From contig CAYGTS010000132.1 of the NCBI GenBank assembly GCA_964352905.1, forward strand, positions 1 to 7,017: a DNA stretch of 7,017 nucleotides, given 5' to 3'. The notes under the pieces were generated by a model. It did not search any database and was not told the DNA's origin. It was given only the letters and a program-made list of their open reading frames with translations. Source of the DNA: CAYGTS01 sp964352905 (lineage in GTDB: Bacteria > Pseudomonadota > Gammaproteobacteria > JAHCLG01). Each line of letters starts with the position of its first letter. Position 1 is the first letter of the stretch. The position numbers and the translations under genes are program-made. This document shows positions 6,037 through 7,017 of this stretch, piece by piece.

Positions 6037-6197
6037 CAATAAAAACACTCTTGCCTAACATAATATATTAAGTATAGACAATTGGGCATATTTTGGTTGT
6101 GAGTATAGATTGATCGCGTTAATCAAAACAAGCCAACGGTGTTGGTATATTATATGCTCTGGTGGTGCTATCATGGGCAATTATCACAATTATAAAA

Positions 6198-6202
6198 GAG
6201 GG
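6198..6202 (+). promoter_or_regulatory. Ribosome binding site deciding the HAD hydrolase start
   Basis: GAGGG lies six bases before the ATG at 6209, directly ahead of the first recognisable HAD residues (MPQQKLVIFDIDGT). Confidence 0.6.
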
Positions 6203-6208
6203 ATATTT

Positions 6209-6892
6209 ATGCCACAACAGAAGTTAGTCATCTTTGATATTGATGGCACCCTAACCGATAGCGTTAGCATGGATGCAACGATTTTCACGGATGCGTTCAA
6301 ACATTTTTTGCAATGCGATCAGATCAGTGGTGATTGGCAAGATTACCAATATTCAACCGATTCCGGTTTTAGTTTAGAAATTTTCCAAAAACACTTAGGC
6401 CGTTCACCACAAGCCGAAGAAATCCAGCAGATCCAACAACATTTCTTTCAATCATTGCAACAGCAAATCACAGCACAGCCTGCTTGTTGTCGTGCGGTTG
6501 CGGGTGCTAAAAACATTTTTCACGACGTAACGAAAGAACTTAATTGGGATACGGCAATTGCAACCGGTGGTTGGCAAACTTCTGCGCGCATGAAGTTAAA
6601 ACACGCCGCAATTGATTATAAACAATCACCATTTGCCAGCGGTGATGATCACATTGAACGTTATGAAATTATTAATATTGCGATTGAGCGCGCTAAACAA
6701 CATTATAATAAAACGATGTATGATCAAGTTGTTTACGTTGGTGATCGTAGCTGGGATTTTCGCGCTGCTCAAGAATTACAAATTGGTTTTATAGGTGTTG
6801 GCGATGCGCTAAAAAAAGAAGCGTTTCCTATTCCGATTATTAATGACTATTGCGATGATAGCTTAATCGAATTGCTGCGCGAGCGGTATTAA
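6209..6892 (+). CDS. HAD-superfamily hydrolase, probable phosphatase
   Basis: A 227-residue cytoplasmic HAD-fold protein. Motif I is VIFDIDGTLTD, with the nucleophile Asp10 and acid/base Asp12. A helical cap occupies roughly residues 18-85. Motif II is ATGG with Thr119. The end of the core carries motif IV, VYVGDRSWDFRAA, with Asp179 and Asp183. This layout matches the phosphoglycolate phosphatase/beta-phosphoglucomutase-like group, but the substrate cannot be assigned. The start is the ATG at 6209, preceded by GAGGG with six bases between. A longer frame from a TTG at 6110 adds 33 residues with no family resemblance and no good ribosome site, so I reject it. The 172-bp divergent gap to the exported-protein gene is AT-rich and presumably holds both promoters. 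The nucleoside genes nearby make a nucleotide substrate conceivable, but nothing in the protein shows it. Confidence 0.9.
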   Translation: MPQQKLVIFDIDGTLTDSVSMDATIFTDAFKHFLQCDQISGDWQDYQYSTDSGFSLEIFQKHLGRSPQAEEIQQIQQHFFQSLQQQITAQPACCRAVAGAKNIFHDVTKELNWDTAIATGGWQTSARMKLKHAAIDYKQSPFASGDDHIERYEIINIAIERAKQHYNKTMYDQVVYVGDRSWDFRAAQELQIGFIGVGDALKKEAFPIPIINDYCDDSLIELLRERY

Positions 6893-6906
6893 TCCTTTGA
6901 TTTTTA

Positions 6907-6959
6907 GTAACTTACAGTAAATTTACAGTTAAATTTACCGAAGTTACAAATACTGTAAC
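6907..6959. repeat. AT-rich cluster of short inverted repeats after the HAD gene
   Basis: GTAACTT (6907-6913) is the perfect inverse of AAGTTAC (6941-6947). GTTACA (6943-6948) and TGTAAC (6954-6959) form a 6-bp stem with a 5-base loop. TTACAGT occurs at 6912 and 6923, with its inverse ACTGTAA at 6952. No T-run follows the hairpin, so an intrinsic terminator is weakly supported. The stretch fills the gap between the HAD stop and the family B element at 6966. Confidence 0.45.
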
Positions 6960-6965
6960 GAGCAT

Positions 6966-7017
6966 CAGTAATTCCCGGCGAGATGTTGAATAACTCAAGA
7001 ACGGTCAGATTTGAGGC
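6966..7017 (-). mobile_element. Family B miniature element, second copy (cut by window edge)
   Basis: The 52 bases to the window edge equal the reverse complement of the right part of the 5595-5673 copy at 50 of 52 positions. They begin with the intact terminal repeat CAGTAATTCCCGGCG. The copy lies in the opposite orientation to the first. By comparison the full element should run on about 27 bases past the window. If it has a target duplication, the next 9 bases after it should read AACGAGCAT, copying 6957-6965. Confidence 0.82.

Noticed and set aside
6110..6126. TTGAT-N7-ATCAA resembling an FNR site
   Set aside because: FNR sites have a 4-base spacer; 7 bases is wrong, and the arms are too short to mean much in AT-rich DNA.
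6110..6208. 33-residue N-terminal extension of the HAD hydrolase from a TTG
   Set aside because: It has no family resemblance and no good ribosome site, while the ATG at 6209 has one and directly precedes HAD motif I.

Overview
The window looks like a low-GC gammaproteobacterial chromosome. It carries a lipid A Kdo transferase, an E. coli-type thymidine kinase and a LuxR-type regulator of the kind common in Legionella/Coxiella-like bacteria. The order Legionellales is an inference from protein style only. There are seven protein genes, all apparently intact, and no rRNA, tRNA, CRISPR array or full insertion sequence.

Layout, left to right: waaA on the minus strand (59-1345), then divergent tdk (1531-2148). 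A LuxR-family regulator on the minus strand (2151-2933) meets tdk tail to tail with a 2-bp gap. A 244-bp divergent intergenic region holds a perfect 17-bp palindrome, TAGGTAAAAATTACCTA. It is followed by a two-gene operon of an MFS transporter (3178-4494) and an adenosine-deaminase-family enzyme (4507-5475). A small exported protein of unknown function on the minus strand (5668-6036) and a HAD-family phosphatase (6209-6892) complete the set. tdk, the transporter and the deaminase suggest a nucleoside uptake and salvage theme, probably controlled by the LuxR-type regulator through the palindrome (inference).

The most striking content is non-coding. Two families of miniature inverted-repeat elements occupy almost every gap that is not a promoter region. 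Family A has imperfect ends of the form GTAnyTrCTCAy and an 8-bp target duplication. It is present at 1-51 (cut by the window edge), 1367-1427 (61-bp deleted form) and 5478-5577 (100 bp, perfect duplication ATTTAATC). Family B has ends CAGyAATTCCCGGyG and a 9-bp target duplication. It is present at 5595-5673 (79 bp, perfect duplication CACATAAAT) and 6966-7017 (cut by the window edge).

The insertions touch gene ends. One duplicated the deaminase stop codon, one replaced the last codon and stop of the exported protein, and one created a false upstream start for waaA. Removing both elements from the 5470-5682 junction restores two convergent genes overlapping by 4 bp at TTAA. The two families differ at their ends but share an ordered interior, which suggests a mosaic or common origin. 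I did not recognise either family as a named repeat.
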